Notes: generated by a model from the sequence alone, not told the origin. A stretch of 64,000 nucleotides of DNA from Cladopsammia gracilis (GCA_022457155.1 JAJGOT010000236.1:866001-930000); one strand, 5' to 3'. Shown: positions 15,220-27,895, numbered from the stretch's first letter. Translations and numbers: made by a program.

Positions 15220-15339
15220 GGCTCAGTTCAAACGTCGAACTTCACATGTGCCGAACCTAATGCAAATGAGCAAAATCTATTGTTCTTGCTAATTTGCATT
15301 AGGTTCGGCACATGTGAATTTCGACGTTTGAACTGGGCC
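15220..15339. repeat. 120-bp palindromic MITE (GGCTCAGTTCAAACG family), copy 1
   Basis: Nearly perfect inverted repeat of 120 bp with arms CAGTTCAAACGTCGAACTTC and the inverse. It is flanked by a direct TAA on both sides (15,217-15,219 and 15,340-15,342), a 3-bp target duplication typical of PIF/Harbinger-type MITEs. Copy 2 is at 48,750-48,869 with the same length. Confidence 0.88.
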
Positions 15340-15644
15340 TAAGGTTTTTCTAACAAAGACAATTAATGCAATATATTAATGTTTTGGTAGACAACAAAAT
15401 GCAGGTCATTAGAATAACCAATAATAATATAAGAAGAACTCATAAGATGTAGGATTTAGGAGCATTTTTGTTAGAAGGGTAAAAAATTTATAAAACATTT
15501 AAAGCGACAAATCTAAGTATATTTTACTGCAGCGTGTTAAAATTATTAAAATACAATTAATCACTTATTCATTAATTTAAAAATAAAGTGCTCGTCCTTA
15601 ATTAGATAAATTAAATGTCAAGGTGTCCATGTTTGCTGTAGACT

Positions 15645-15845
15645 TCGAGCAGTCTCCCTTTTCCCGCTTAGTCCGTCGAGCGAATTAGCGAACGGATAAT
15701 TGGCCGCGCGAAACTGGGGGCGAGGCAGGCACGCGCACGTGCCTGCCTCGCCCCCAGTTTCGCGCGGCCATTATCCGTTCGCATGTGTGTTTTGTTTCTC
15801 GCTCGACGGATTAAGCTGGAAAAGAGAGACTGCTCGTAGTCTATG
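15645..15845. repeat. About 200-bp palindrome, copy 1
   Basis: The centre is GGCACGCGCACGTGCC near 15,735. The arms carry CCGCGCGAAACTGGGGGCGA and its complement, and outward GTCCGTCGAGCG with CGCTCGACGGA. Related to 62,322-62,570, where the same outer arms flank a diverged core. Confidence 0.85.
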
Positions 15846-16123
15846 TTTGCTGTATTTGTTATGTTTTGAGTAGATCGTACAATAAGTTAAAGTCCCGTTT
15901 GCAGTGTAAATAAACAGGGAATAAATATATTATAGTTAGTTGTATTTTTGTAGTTTATATAACGCAAATAAATAAAATTCTATCAAATAAAAAGCTACTG
16001 AGCGGTGCCTCGTATGGTGCTGTTAATGATCCAATTTTTCCAGAGTGGAATCACATTCATGTAGACAGTGAAACAGGACCTTAGAAAAGTTGTTAATGTT
16101 GTACTTAAAAAAAATATTTTTTT

Positions 16124-16223
<100 letters not shown>

Positions 16224-16245
16224 TTTTTTGGGGGGGGGGTCTTCT

Positions 16246-16415
16246 GAGGTTAAAAGCGATTATTAATCGACGTTTCGTCCTGTTTAACCCGCCTTCTTCA
16301 GGAAATTAAGAAAATCAAGGTCAATATGGCAAACTGTTGTTTCAGTCCGCCATATTGACTGTTGTTTTCTTAATTTTCTGAAGAAGGCCAGTTATTTTAA
16401 TCGCTTTTAAACTCA
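16246..16415. repeat. MITE with about 50-bp inverted ends
   Basis: GAGGTTAAAAGCGATTA on the left is matched by TAATCGCTTTTAAACTC on the right. TTCTTCAGGAAATTAAGAAAA and its inverse, and GTCAATATGGC with GCCATATTGAC, lie further in. Confidence 0.75.
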
Positions 16416-16559
16416 GAAAAATCCCGAAAAACAACTTTTAATTTTTTTTTTTAACTAGGAAATTTTTTCTATCAAATATCTGAAAAGGGATTTCTTTATG
16501 GGGTCGGAAAAAAAAAGCCGAAAAAAAAAATTGGAAAAGCCGAAAAAAAAAAATTCGGC

Positions 16560-16934
16560 TTTTTTTTTTTTGCCTTTCTTTCTTTCTTCTTCTCTCTCTC
16601 TTCCTTCTTCTCCGTTTCTTATCTTGTTCTTCAGATCTTCCTCTCTTATTCTCATCCTATCTCCCTTCCCTCTTCTCCCATTCGTCTGCTTCCTCTCATC
16701 TTTCTCCGTAGATCGCATCTTACCTCCCCTCCCTTGATGCCGTCTGCATGTCCCCCCCTCAATTTATCCTATTATCTTATTATCCTCCCCTCCCTTGTTC
16801 CCATCTCACCCCCCTTTATGCCACACTTACTAATATCACTGAAATGAAGAATTTTTTGTGTGCACTTACCTGGAGTCGAACTCCCACCCGTCAGATGTGT
16901 AGTCCACTGTCCTTACCACTGCGCCACCAGGACC
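16560..16934 (-). repeat. tRNA-derived SINE
   Basis: The minus-strand head (16,934-16,866) reads GGTGGCGCAGTGGTAAGGAC (A-box) and GGAGTTCGACTCCAGG (B-box). The acceptor-like CCTGG/CCAGG can pair, but I could not build a full cloverleaf, and a GA-rich tail follows to about 16,560. A tRNA gene is the less likely alternative. Confidence 0.6.
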
Positions 16935-17179
16935 ACGATGAAAAGTGACGCATATTTTTTTGTATTATTGCTTATTATTGTTCCCAGACTCGCCTCGGCC
17001 AAAATTTAATCCTAGCTAGAACTAAGAAAAAACCTAGTGAAATGAAATTTACTAGAAAATACGTTTCTTTAATCTCTTTTCGAATGAAACACGGACCCGA
17101 AACAACGTCTGCTTTTAGACACTAACACTAACTCCTAAAAATTAGTAGGCAAATCCCAAGGGAATCTTTTCTTTGAGTT

Positions 17180-17715
17180 CATGCGTTTCTTCCCAAGGTT
17201 CCCATGGGATTTGCATGTTAATTTTATGCGCGTTAGAATGAGTATGAGCACGTGATCATTCTGTGCAACTATGAAGGCCACAGGTCTTGCAGAAACGGAG
17301 CAAATCCCCTCTGAATATTGAAACAATAGAAAATTGCTAATGAGCAAAAATGAGCTATTTTTTTAAGAAATCGAAAAGGACTAAGTTTTGCTCATTAACC
17401 GTTTTCTTTTGTTATAATATTCATGTGTTAATTGCCAAGGTTCCCTTGGGATTTGCGTCCTAATTTTATGCGCGTTTGAAAGAGTGTGAGTACGTGATCA
17501 TTCTGTGCAACTTTCAAGGCCACAGCTCTTGTAGAAACAGAAAATCCCTTCTGAATATTGAAACAATAGAAATTTGTTAATGAGCAAAAATGATCCATTT
17601 TTTGAAAAATCGAAGGACTCATTTTAGCTCATTAACCATTTTGGGATTTGGGATTTGCGTCCTAAATTGATACGCGTTAGAAAGAGTGAGAGTATGTGAT
17701 CATTTTGTGCAACTT
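17180..17715. repeat. Three degenerate copies of a 220-250-bp unit
   Basis: GGGATTTGC.T..TAATTTTATGCGCGTT.GAA.GAGT recurs at about 17,207, 17,449 and 17,646, each followed by CGTGATCATT.TGTGCAACT and GGCCACAG. The first two also share CTGAATATTGAAACAATAGA. Confidence 0.75.
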
Positions 17716-17882
17716 TCAAGACCACAGTGCTTTTAGACGTTTGCCGAGTTTCACGCTTTGAATTAATTTGTCCTGCTTCGTCCAGTTCTGAAACTTTACG
17801 AGGAGTGAGGCATCCCGGAGAAGTAAGAAGGTTTGCACATTTGGTATCTGCGGCAGCCTTTGTAGTGTCGTTTGCCCAAGGG

Positions 17883-17910
17883 GTGGGGGGGGGGGGGGGG
17901 GGGGGGGGGA
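17883..17910. repeat. Poly-G run
   Basis: About 27 G interrupted once by T. Confidence 0.9.
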
Positions 17911-18393
17911 TGCCGCTGGAACTCCGAAACCTTTACCTTATTCCAGACTTCATGCTTCTTATGATACCCTATTCTATGGGTGGGTCTTGAAAGCATGGCC
18001 TCGGCGTGAAAATAAGCAAAATAAAAAAATTGAAAGGGGGAGGGGAGAGGAAGTATAACACTCTTCCTATGCCCTCCACCCAATATTTAATAGTAATACA
18101 ATTAACATGAGAAGGTTGGCTTGAAAGAGGAAGCATTTCCCTGGCTTCTTTTTATTGTCTATTGTAATACATTATTGTATTTCAGTACAGTTTTCCAGTT
18201 TTTTGTCTTCTGTACATATATACAAGTTAGAGTAGAAAGGCATACGATACAGCATTAAACTAGAAAATACAGCATCAAGTTTTCTTTGCTGATCTTTGTT
18301 GATGCCAAACACAGCCATGTAACTACGTAGCATCCATTTTTGATATTGACTGACATGCACCCTGGGTTCTTGAATGGACTTTGCCCCTTAGTG

Positions 18394-21300
18394 TCAGGTG
18401 TCCAGTCTGCAGATGTCTTCATAGGGGATTCTATCGATTCTCTTCCCTCTGCGAGGACCCTGGAGAACAGAAAAATAACGTAGGCATGTAATGCGTACAG
18501 AACTGCAGGTATTGTGCATCGCATTCTTAACTTCACCCGCATGTACATGGACTGTTCACAGTTCCGTTTTTTTCTCATGTGTTTTCCAGTTGATCGATGA
18601 TTAGCTGCTATCTTTAGTTTCATGGTACACTAAAAACTGGGAAGAGTACAAAAACTGTTCAAGGGGTGGGTGAAAGAGAAGATAGTTGGAGGGGGGCTTT
18701 AGTCTCCCAAAAAGTATAGCTGACTTACATCTTTAAGATCCAATGTGAAAAAAAAAATCTTTTCATCCAAAGATCCAAGCGAAGCTGTTGACCCTCTGTG
18801 GACACCATTTACAACCAACAGAGTCTTACCTAAGGATGAAAATCCAACTACTCCTTAGTGCGTGTCGTACATCATCACAATATTTGTTGAGGACTAGGTT
18901 AAGAGAAATTAAACAAAGGCTCCTACTATCAAGCCAACACATGAATGCAAAAAATTCGGACCTTCCCCTCTCCTTCATGCTTTGATTCATGGTCACCGAC
19001 CCCCACCCCTGCGTCCAATCCCCCACCCAATGCCATCACCATGGACAAGGCAGGTGACCACTACATATTGTGGGCTCAATGTTCGCCAACTCTCCCTTCT
19101 ATTAGGTGATTTTGCTCCACTGACCCCTCCCCCCACTCCTTGCATTTAACTTCCCACCCTCCCCCCCTCCCTCGAATGCCCTCCCCATTGGTAAGACAGG
19201 TGACTTTTACGGTGGTAACAGCTAATAGAGCAAGCAATTGAGTATAATTATTTGATCCCACTGCTACAACTCAATCAATATGCTTTGCGTATTCATGAGT
19301 TTAAAAGGGATCACGTTTGGCTGGGGTACTGAAGGATTAATGCACCAATGTATTTGTTATCCTAACAATGTTAAAGTGTGCTATTGCGACCAAACCATGG
19401 TAGTACAAATTGAACATTTACGCAATACTGGGATGACTGTGAAACCTAATGCTGGAATGACTGTGAACAGTTACCTAATGCTGGGACTATCGTAAACAGT
19501 TACCTAATGCTGGGATGACTGTGAACAGTTACCTTATGCTAGGATGACTGTGAACAGTTACATTAATGTACACACGAACCAAAAACGTAGGTACATAGAT
19601 ACACTTGCTATAGTCAGAGACTCCTTGTCTTAAGCATTGTACGTCAGTAAGCGCTGTGTTAATTAGATCACTTAACTTTCTGTGTTTTATTCATTTTTAG
19701 TGCAATCTGCAAGGCTTTGTAATAGTATAAGGTCTTTGATTTTATTGGATAATTTGTGTTATTCATGTACTTGTTTTGCTTGCCACGATTAGCTTTCCAG
19801 CCATTTGCAAAGCAAACTAAACCATCCAACTCTTGTATTGTTGTACAAAGAATAAATTGTTGTTGTTGTTGTTGTTGTTGTTGTAAGCACTAGTTTGTAC
19901 CTTAACTGTTCCTTTCTTTCTGTAGTATCTATCTCCAAGCTTTTTGGTGACAACTTTAACGACGATTCCCTGTAAAGAAAGAAAACAATGCGTTAAATGG
20001 ACTACATGTACATTGTATCTATGAAAAAGGAAACAGGGAATTCTTTTAGACTACTTACATGAAACAGTTTTTTTTGCATGGAAAATTTCCTTTGGATACC
20101 TTTGCTACCCAGTTATTTTTGCGACTGATTTTCATCTTTTTCTGCTCCTCCATCTGCAAGAGAGTAATCCATGTATTTTTCAGTATCGAGAAAAGTGTTA
20201 CTGGTTAGGAGAGTATTGAACACATCTGTCTGATTATGGTGGTATCTGATTACAGTGGTATTAATAAATGGATGGATAAATAAATAAATAGAGCAATAGG
20301 ATGTAAAATCAGAACCACATCTCTTGTAAAATAAACAACAAAAATCTTAAAATTTTTCAATTTAACCGTTTTTGGCAGAAAAATGATGTCACAAGGGTAA
20401 TACCAACATTATTTTTTTTCTCATTATGGCAAAATTAGTCAGTGATTTTTAAAAAACATGTTAAGACAAATTCAAGTGTGAAAAAATGATCGAAAAACCA
20501 CAATTGGTTAAAAAGTTATGGCGTTTTAAAAGTTCCTATTGTTTCTAAAAATAGTAACAAAATGGCGGGAAATTCAAAATTGAGATCTCTGTATCTGCCG
20601 AATTCTTGAGCCACCTGGCCGGTGTGAAGCTGATTTTTGTTTTAAACTGCACAAAAAATAAAAGAATCATATAAGTATTTAACGTCATAACGGTAAATCA
20701 TAAAAATCAATTACAGAGTCCAGAGGAACAGCCCCACATTTTGCAAGACAAATTACGGGCAGCAAGGATGGTTTGTTCCCCTTTTCCATGAAATATTCAA
20801 TTTGGTCATTCAACATTAGGAAGTGACTGACAGTATTACTAATCCATCACGAGGTTACCCTTAAGCAATATGTCACCGGCGCCCATTTATATACCTGGAT
20901 AGAGAGAGACAATTTGGAGCATGTGAAAGTACTGCTGAAGAGGTTTTATTTGAATGGTGAGTCATACCATAGGATTTCATCGACAGCGTCAAAAGTTAGA
21001 ACAAATGGTACCATGCAAAAGTACTGCTAAAGAGGTTTCATTTGAATGGTCACACAATAGGATTTCGTCCACAGACTCAAAAGTTAGAACAAATGGTACC
21101 ATGTAAAAGTACTGCTGAAGAGGTTTCATTTGAATGATCACACCATAGGATTTCAACAGCAGACTCAAAAGTTAGAACAAATGGTACCATGTAAAAGTAC
21201 TGCTAAAGAGGTTTCATTTGAATGGTCACACAATAGGATTTCGTCCACAGACTCAAAAGTTAGAACAAATGGTACCATGTAAAAGTACTGCTGAAGAGGT

Positions 21301-24129
21301 TTCATTTGAATGATCACACCATAGGATTTCAACAGCAGACTCAAAAGTTAGAACAAATGCTACCATGTAAAAGAACTGCTGAAGAGGTTTCATTTGAATG
21401 GTCACACCATAGGATTTCATCCACAGACTCAAAAGTTAGAACAAATGGTACCATGCAAAAGTACTGCTGAAGAGGTTTCATGTGAATGGTCACACAATAG
21501 GATTTCAATAGCAGACTCAAAAGTTAGAACAAATGGTACCATGTAAAAGTACTGCTGAAGAGGTTTCATTTGAATGGTCACACCATAGGATTTCATCTAC
21601 AGCATCAAAAGTTAGAACAAATGGTATGATGTAAAAGTACTGCTGAAGAGGTTTCATTTGAATGGTCACACCAAAGGATTTCAACAGCAGACTCAAAAGT
21701 TAGAACAAATGGTACCATGCAAAAGTACTGCTGAAGAGGTTTCATTTGAATGGTCACACCATAGGATTTCATTAACAGACTCAAAAGTTAGAACAAATGG
21801 TACCATGCAAAAGTACTGCTGAAGAGGTTTCATTTGAATGGTCACACCATACAGCTGTAGCATTTCATCAACAAACTCAAAAGTTAGAACAAATGGTACC
21901 ATACAAAAGTATGGAAAGGAATTAAAAATACATCAGATATTAAATATAATAGTTACATTGTTTTGTACTCACCCACTTGGTCCTGACACAGGTTCTTTCT
22001 TTTTACTGGCAGGCATCGCAAAGGGTACTGATAACAACAAAATAACATTGATTTTAAATTTAACTTTTATGATTATTTCCACAATGAAAAGTTTCCTAAT
22101 ATACCTGTTTCACTAGTACTTGAGCAACGTAACTACAATACCCACAGTGCATCATCTAATCAAGTAGTCGTACCCTCATTTTGAACTAACCTCAGGAGAT
22201 TCTGCCCAAGCGTTACTGGAAGATTTTTTTGGAATGGTATTCCACAATTAATCAGAGACAAACCATCTAAAAAGATATTTAGTAAAGCACTTTTATGCTG
22301 GTACCTTGCTCAATACTAAATAAATGAAACATCACCTTTTTTTCATCACCTTTTTTGAGCTTTTTTAAGCTTTCCTTTACTTTTTCACTAAAAAACTACA
22401 AGTTTTTTTGTTATACTGACATAACTTAAGGGGCACAATATTAGTTTATCTAGACATGCCCCTCTCCTCTCCTTCCTATATACATGTGATTTAATTTAAG
22501 TGGTGTAATTTTGTACTGTATGTTTTCTTTCCTTGAAAATTTTATACTTTTTTAATTACTTTTCTTTTTTCACCGTATATTCAATTCTGTATTATCATCT
22601 GTTAAGGTTTGGAGAAATAAATAAATGAAAAAAAATGAAAAATCAATTTTAACTTTTTTATACAACAACTGTAAAATTTATATCAATAATTTTATTACAT
22701 GTTTATACTAAACAATGGTTTCAAGGGATATTTGGCATAAATACAGTACTATAAATTACAGTAATAGTAAATTAAATTTAAGATTTACAGACATCAAAAT
22801 TCAAGAAAAAAAAATTCATTTTGTTAAAATAATACTGAAAAACAAATGGTACCATGCAAAAGTACTGCTGAAGAGGCTTCATTTCAATGATCACATCATA
22901 GGATTTCCTCAACAGACTCAAAAGTTACAACAAATGGTACCATGCAAAAGTACTGCTGAAGATTGTTTCATTAAATAGGTTTCATAGGATTTCAACAACT
23001 GACTTAAAAGTTACATGTAGAACCACACTACATGTCTCCAGCTGTACTGTTCAGTATTTTCTATGTGACGTATGGCAGAATAGGCAGAAATTTCTGAGGG
23101 GTTGGGGGGTGTCCACATGAAAAATTTGTCTGGAGGGTAAGGAAATTCATTGAAAAATTATAAGCAAGGCACAAAGTAAACTTATCATACATAGGTGAAT
23201 TGTTTTGACAATCACGAAACAAAACAAACGATAATAGTGACCTTCCATGCAAAAATGATATGAACGGAAAAATGCATGGCTACTAAATGGATGAAAAAAC
23301 GGATGGCCAAGCCGTTTCAAATGGTTACCATGAACGGATGAACCCGCTGAGGAGCAATTTTGAAAGGATGAAGTTGAATGGCTGAACGGCAGAAAAGTTT
23401 CGAATGGATGAAGTTGAATGACTGAACAGCAGAAGAAAATTTTTTAACGGTCACAGTGAACGGCTGAACAGCAAAATCATTATTCTGAATGGCTGGCTGT
23501 GAACGACTGAATGGCTAAAAAATTATTTTGAATGGCTTGCGCTGAAGGGCTTAACGACAGAAGAAAAATTTCAAACGGCTGGCTGTAAACGGCTAAAACA
23601 GCTATCGAAAAATTGTGAGCCGACAATCAAGAACACAAAGGGCTATACAGTTCCGAAGAAATTTGACCGACAGCTGCAAAGGTGATCTTAAAATGATAAG
23701 ATGTCAATATCGGCAAGTTGTACATGTGTAATATGCCCATGAAAAAAAATTATCCTGATTTTTAAAAAAGACAAATGGTTATACAATACAATAGCTAGTG
23801 TGACCTAGTGTGCCAAATGCCCAAACAAAAGCGGTTGAAAACAGGTTGAAGATCAGAGTTTTCTGACAACAAGCGTGCAAAACCAAAACAATTTTTTTTG
23901 TTTGGGTCATTTACGCTCAGTTGCCAACAGCAATTAAAAAATTTACATTTACTGAACACTTTATTAAGAACAATAAAACCATCAGATTAATACTGTTCGA
24001 GCACTGTACACTATTAAACCAAAGCATAACTCAGCTGCGTTTTGCTAAAAGCATTCTGATTGGTTGATTTTAGTTATTCGCCCTCTGACTGACTTAGTCG
24101 TGTAATAAAGACAATTAGTATCACCCAAC

Positions 24130-24167
<38 letters not shown>

Positions 24168-24314
24168 GCTACTAGGGGTCTAATAGTAATAGTCATCGAG
24201 TAGCGAAATTCGCCGGTTTTATTTTTCGTTTTATTTCCAAATAAATATTTCTTCAACTTGCAATTGCTTTTTTTTATTATTGCCTTTTTCTGTCCGACTA
24301 GTTGGGTGATACTA

Positions 24315-24348
<34 letters not shown>

Positions 24349-24688
24349 GTCAATAGCCCATTCGGCTTTGCCCCATGGGCTATTGACCCGTAGCCCTTTC
24401 GGGCTACGGGTCTAATTGTTAATTATTCACTAAGTCACACAAAAGATTGACACATGTTGGATACGAAACGTCTTATGAACTGTGTATCACCATTTAGGGT
24501 CTACAATATTTTCGTCTAACTCATAACTTCTTTAATTTAAGCTACGTAAGCTAAGCTTATGTTTCGTACCTCGTCACGCACTGTTGCTGGCACATTTGAC
24601 AATACCAACTTAACTTCTGCGATCCTTTAGCCTTTATCCTGTTTGCTATGGCTTTTGGAGTTAACGGTCCTTCCTTTTCTTTTCCCAT
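18394..24688 (-). CDS. KIN: KIN17 DNA/RNA-binding protein gene, apparently incomplete
   Basis: KIN17 is a conserved nuclear zinc-finger protein with C-terminal KOW/SH3-like repeats, linked to DNA replication, repair and RNA processing. Exon 1 (24,688-24,570) encodes MGKEKEGPLTPKAIANRIKA and the SWYCQMCQQQC half-finger. A tentative exon (22,387-22,305) has GDEKKVMFHL. Exon 20,153-20,100 encodes MEEQKKMKISRKNNWVAK; 19,969-19,901 encodes GIVVKVVTKKLGDRYY plus seven more residues; 18,829-18,729 encodes GKTLLVVNGVHRGSTASLGS and on; 18,459-18,394 encodes GPRRGKRIDRIPYEDICRLDT and stop. Splice sites fit except that exon 1 is 119 bp: one base added after TGC would restore the conserved CRDE before GAG|GTACGA. 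I could not find exons for the rest of the finger and winged helix, nor the exon between 19,901 and 18,829 (phase 0 meets phase 1). Pseudogene, divergent exons or assembly errors are all possible. Confidence 0.82.
18925..19305 (+). repeat. Dispersed short TIR element (GGCAGGTGACC family), copy 2
   Basis: Contains CCATGGACAAGGCAGGTGAC and CCTCCCTCGAATGCCCTCCC blocks shared with 2275-2515. It lies in an intron interval of KIN17, where a missing exon would be expected. Confidence 0.5.
19410..19562 (+). repeat. About 31-bp tandem repeat
   Basis: Four to five units of ACCTAATGCTGGGATGACTG plus TGAACAGTT within KIN17 intron sequence. Confidence 0.85.
19856..19883. repeat. (TTG)n microsatellite
   Basis: Nine TTG triplets, ending 18 bp from the 3' end of the KIN17 exon at 19,901. 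Confidence 0.9.
20925..21912 (+). repeat. 88-bp unit array, about 11 units (KIN17 intron)
   Basis: Eleven units with the core CACACCATAGGATTTCATCC alternate between variants with CACAATAG/TTCGTCC and CACCATAG/TTCAACAGC. Units two and four, and three and five, are almost identical, so part of the array grew by duplicating a two-unit block. The terminal AACCC ends of the complete elements are not visible here. Confidence 0.9.
22800..23042 (+). repeat. Short 88-bp unit element, two to three degenerate units
   Basis: Has the unique left part (CATCAAAATTCAAGAAAAAA) and the right part CACACTACATGTCTCC of the family, with two to three diverged units between. Confidence 0.75.
23255..23600 (+). repeat. 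Degenerate tandem repeat around GGCTGAACGGCAGAA
   Basis: Loose units of about 30-60 bp containing AATGGCTGAACGGC or AACGGCTGAACAGC. No coding signature. Confidence 0.65.
24100..24425. repeat. Two adjoining inverted-repeat elements
   Basis: Element one runs from ACAATTAGTATCACCCAACT (24,110) to its inverse AGTTGGGTGATACTAAAACA (24,301). Element two is a hairpin with AACAATTAGACCC (24,316) and GGGTCTAATTGTTAA (24,407), and inner arms GGGCTATTGACCCGT. They share the ACAATTAG end. Confidence 0.7.
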
Positions 24689-25129
24689 ACTGCAAAGATT
24701 TAGCTAGAAGAGCTTCAGTTTTCACGATAACGACGTCGATAACGACAACGTAATATTTTTGTCCGCCATTGGAATACCAACATTCAATGCGAGCTGTGCC
24801 CGTTCCAGTTTCCAGCAGCTGCTTGAGCCCGCGGTATGTAGGGCTGGTAAAACACAAAATAACATCGACAACACCTTGGCTATAACTTGTTCTTGACATA
24901 CAGTAGAAGTTCCCGATCATTCAAAATGCGAAGCCAAGGTGGTTGCTTTGAGAGTTCAGACCACAAGGGTCTTAACTTTGAATCAAATGAATCAGTGTAG
25001 TAATTACAATTCTCTTGGCGCAAATTGAAGGGACAAAATTGTCGTTTCATTGAACTTGTTCTGTCATAATTCAATTTTGCAAAGTCATATTCATGCATAT
25101 ATTTATAAGTTTCCCTTGGGAATTACCTG

Positions 25130-25677
25130 CTTATCTTTTGTACGTTAGGGACCGTTCATTATTTATGGGAGGGGGGGATGGGTGAGAAAATGGGGGGACC
25201 TGAAATTTTAGCCACTGCAAAAGGAGGGGTCCTGGGGAACGTTTTTTGTTATCGAGGGGGGTCTTGTAAATTTAAACAGACGATGTCTTAAATCAAAAAA
25301 GCGAAAACATAACTACAGTGTACCAATAAGAGTGGGGCACCCCAGATTTTATGGTCGGGAGCCTTCGGGCTCTCTATGATTCTTCTGAGAGCCAACCTTG
25401 CACAGTATTTTGGTGCAGTCTTGGTGCATAATTTATAATTTTAATTTCTTTATTTGGTATTGCCATAATTGTACACAACATTACTCAAAGTTTTAACCCA
25501 CCGTTAAACATATTACTGGATTGTAGCAGTATTAAACTGGAGGGTTTTAGTGATTGACGTTAAAAGTATTAATTAGTATCTGTAACCCTAGCCAAAGGAA
25601 TTTTCCTTATCTGCTACGTGGACATTAAGTTGAAAAACTGTTAGTAATATCCTGTAGTTATCAGTTCGCCCTTTGTC

Positions 25678-25718
<41 letters not shown>

Positions 25719-26040
25719 TTTATTATTGTGTCAAAACATTCTAGCTTACTGTAGTACAGTTTGCTAATTGGGACACCTAAGTAATCTATCCTAATACAAA
25801 TAATCAAAATCTTAGTTATATTACCTATATTATAATTAATAAGTATACAAAATCTAGATAAAAATACAATATCATTTGCTAAGACATCTAAATACTACAT
25901 GAAACAGTTTGGACAATTATCGATAATTAATTCACTCAAGTTTATCGATCTTATCCTTGTAAGTGAGTCAACCCACCCACCACTCCCGGTTTCTAGGCTG
26001 CTCAGTAGCAGTGGTTTTGCACTTTGCAATAAATCTTTTT
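25130..26040. other. No gene recognised; (TAA)n at 25,678-25,717
   Basis: AT-rich DNA with G-run-containing dispersed repeat material at 25,145-25,265 and a 40-bp ATA/TAA microsatellite. No exon supported. Confidence 0.5.
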
Positions 26041-26287
26041 GTTATATGAGGGTCGTGAAGGGGGGGGGAGGGGGGATCCTAATCCCATTTCCCAGCAAAT
26101 CGTTTTTTTCAAATCCCAGCTCAAATCCCACAATCCCAGCCTGTGTTGCTCAAATTGAAATCCCATTCCCATTTTTCTATTGTTTTTGTTTCATGAATCC
26201 CAGTACCAGTGCACAAAATCCCATTTCCCAGCCTCTAAAAAAGGCAAATCCCAGCTCCCATTTTACCCCTTCACGACCCTCTTATAT
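26041..26287. repeat. MITE with TATGAGGGTCGTGAAGGGG ends
   Basis: The left end TATGAGGGTCGTGAAGGGG and right end CCCCTTCACGACCCTCTTAT are inverted. The interior is a loose repeat of AATCCCATTTCCCAG. Confidence 0.8.
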
Positions 26288-26567
26288 AGCTGGAGTTTTT
26301 GGCAATACAACACGCGCGTTGATTGGTTGATTCATTGTCACATGACATCTAACAAACAAACTGTTTCCCGCCAATTGTGCTGAGCGGGCAACATTTGCGA
26401 AAGCGGGCAACAATTTTGACGTCAGAGGGTAACATTGCACTGTTGCCCGCTAGCGCACGTGATCAGACCGTGACAAAAGGTGACATGATTATGATGGATC
26501 GAGTGCTCGGCGCGTTTTTCAAACTGTCTTGTGTTTTTTTTTTTATGTTGCTATATAACAAATCACT

Positions 26568-26708
26568 TAATGACTGATCCCTCGGGAAACAGTGAATTTT
26601 GTTTCCCTCGAATCTCGATGTTTCCCTCGACTTCGTCTCGGGAAACATCGAGATTCTCGGGAAACAAAATTCACTGTTTCCCTCGGGACCAGTCATTAAG
26701 TGTTTAAT
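26568..26708. repeat. About 135-bp palindromic MITE
   Basis: The arms CACTTAATGACTG.TCCCTCGGGAAACAGTGAATTTTG (split quote) and their inverse meet around GACTTCGTCTC at 26,628. The inner arms contain AATCTCGATGTTTCCC. Confidence 0.85.
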
Positions 26709-27148
26709 ATAGCCCAGCCAAGTCTTGGTTGTGATAGTAATTAACAACTATTAAAGTCTTAACTCTAGTTCCGCAGGGATGTAATCAACGGCAGAAATGA
26801 CCTTCCTGTACCTGCGCATTTTAACCAACCGAATCACTCACTGCAGGATTTGAAAGTCGCTGCACTGAAGGCGGGCCTAGCCAACCAGGAATATCGCAAG
26901 AAACAGGAAATGCGTTTCATTTTCAGGCAAAGAACCATGGCCCCGAGTGGTCTGAATCAAGGCTTTAGTTTTACGTGAATTTACTTTTTTTCCCACTCGC
27001 GGGCCAGCGCGCACTACCACGTGCGTGATAATGTAATTGGGCACGTGTGCTAAATTAACGAACTTTTTAACGGTGTTTTTAATAGTTTTGTACCCTGAAG
27101 AAGGCAGCATTGCCGAATCGAAAAAAAATTAACACTTTTTTCACTTCG

Positions 27149-27604
27149 TCATGGCGTACGGACCGAGCGCAGCGAGTTCCGCGCGCCATGATCGAGAGCC
27201 AAATATTTTCCCATCCGGTCCGACCTAACTTAGCCAATAAGTATTTTATCATATAACCAATTCGGAGACAAAATTACTTGGAAATTGTAACGCGCGAGGC
27301 CGTCCGCTTTTATAGTAGTGCCGTACGCCTCTTTTTGGCCCCGCTCGCGCAAATGCGTACGGTCCTCATACGGGACTTTCATCATTGGTTTTGCAAAACA
27401 GAAGGTTCGCAGGGCCGCACGGGTCGTCTGATAATCTTTAGTTTTTACATTAGTTTGTTGTAATAAGAAGAAAGGTTGAGACAAATTACTGAATGTGGAG
27501 GTAATGAGGCTTAAGTAAGTAAGTAATGTGAACACAATGAGGCGTAGGTAGATATTATGTACTTATTGACTATGTGGGAGGGCCGGATGGGAAAATATTT
27601 GGCT

Positions 27605-27657
<53 letters not shown>

Positions 27658-27895
27658 AGCCAAATATTTTGCCATCCGGCACGACCTAACTTAGTCAATA
27701 AGTATTTTATCATATGACCAATTTGGAGACAAAATTTCTTAAAGTTTTAACGCGCGAGGTTATCCGCTTTTGTAGTAGGGCCGTACGGCTTTTTTCCGGC
27801 CCCGCTCGCGCTAATGCGTAGGGCCCTCATACGGGACTTTCATCAATGGTTTTGCAAAAAAAAAAAGGTTCGCAGGGCCGTACGGGTCATATGAT
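27149..27895 (+). repeat. Direct repeat of about 290 bp, two copies
   Basis: 27,149-27,440 and 27,611-27,895 are related copies starting TCATGGCGTACGGACCGAGC and including CATACGGGACTTTCATCA and GTTCGCAGGGCCG. Each contains a short inverted pair (CATGGCGTACGGACC and GCGCCATGA). Confidence 0.85.

Noticed and set aside
16455..16737. Lys/Glu-rich and Ser/Phe-rich frames
   Set aside because: Low-complexity tail of the SINE-like element.
24627..25098. Minus-strand frames upstream of KIN17 with plausible-looking protein sequence
   Set aside because: They end against each other in different frames, overlap KIN17 exon 1 in the wrong frame and show no family motif; probably 5' flank.
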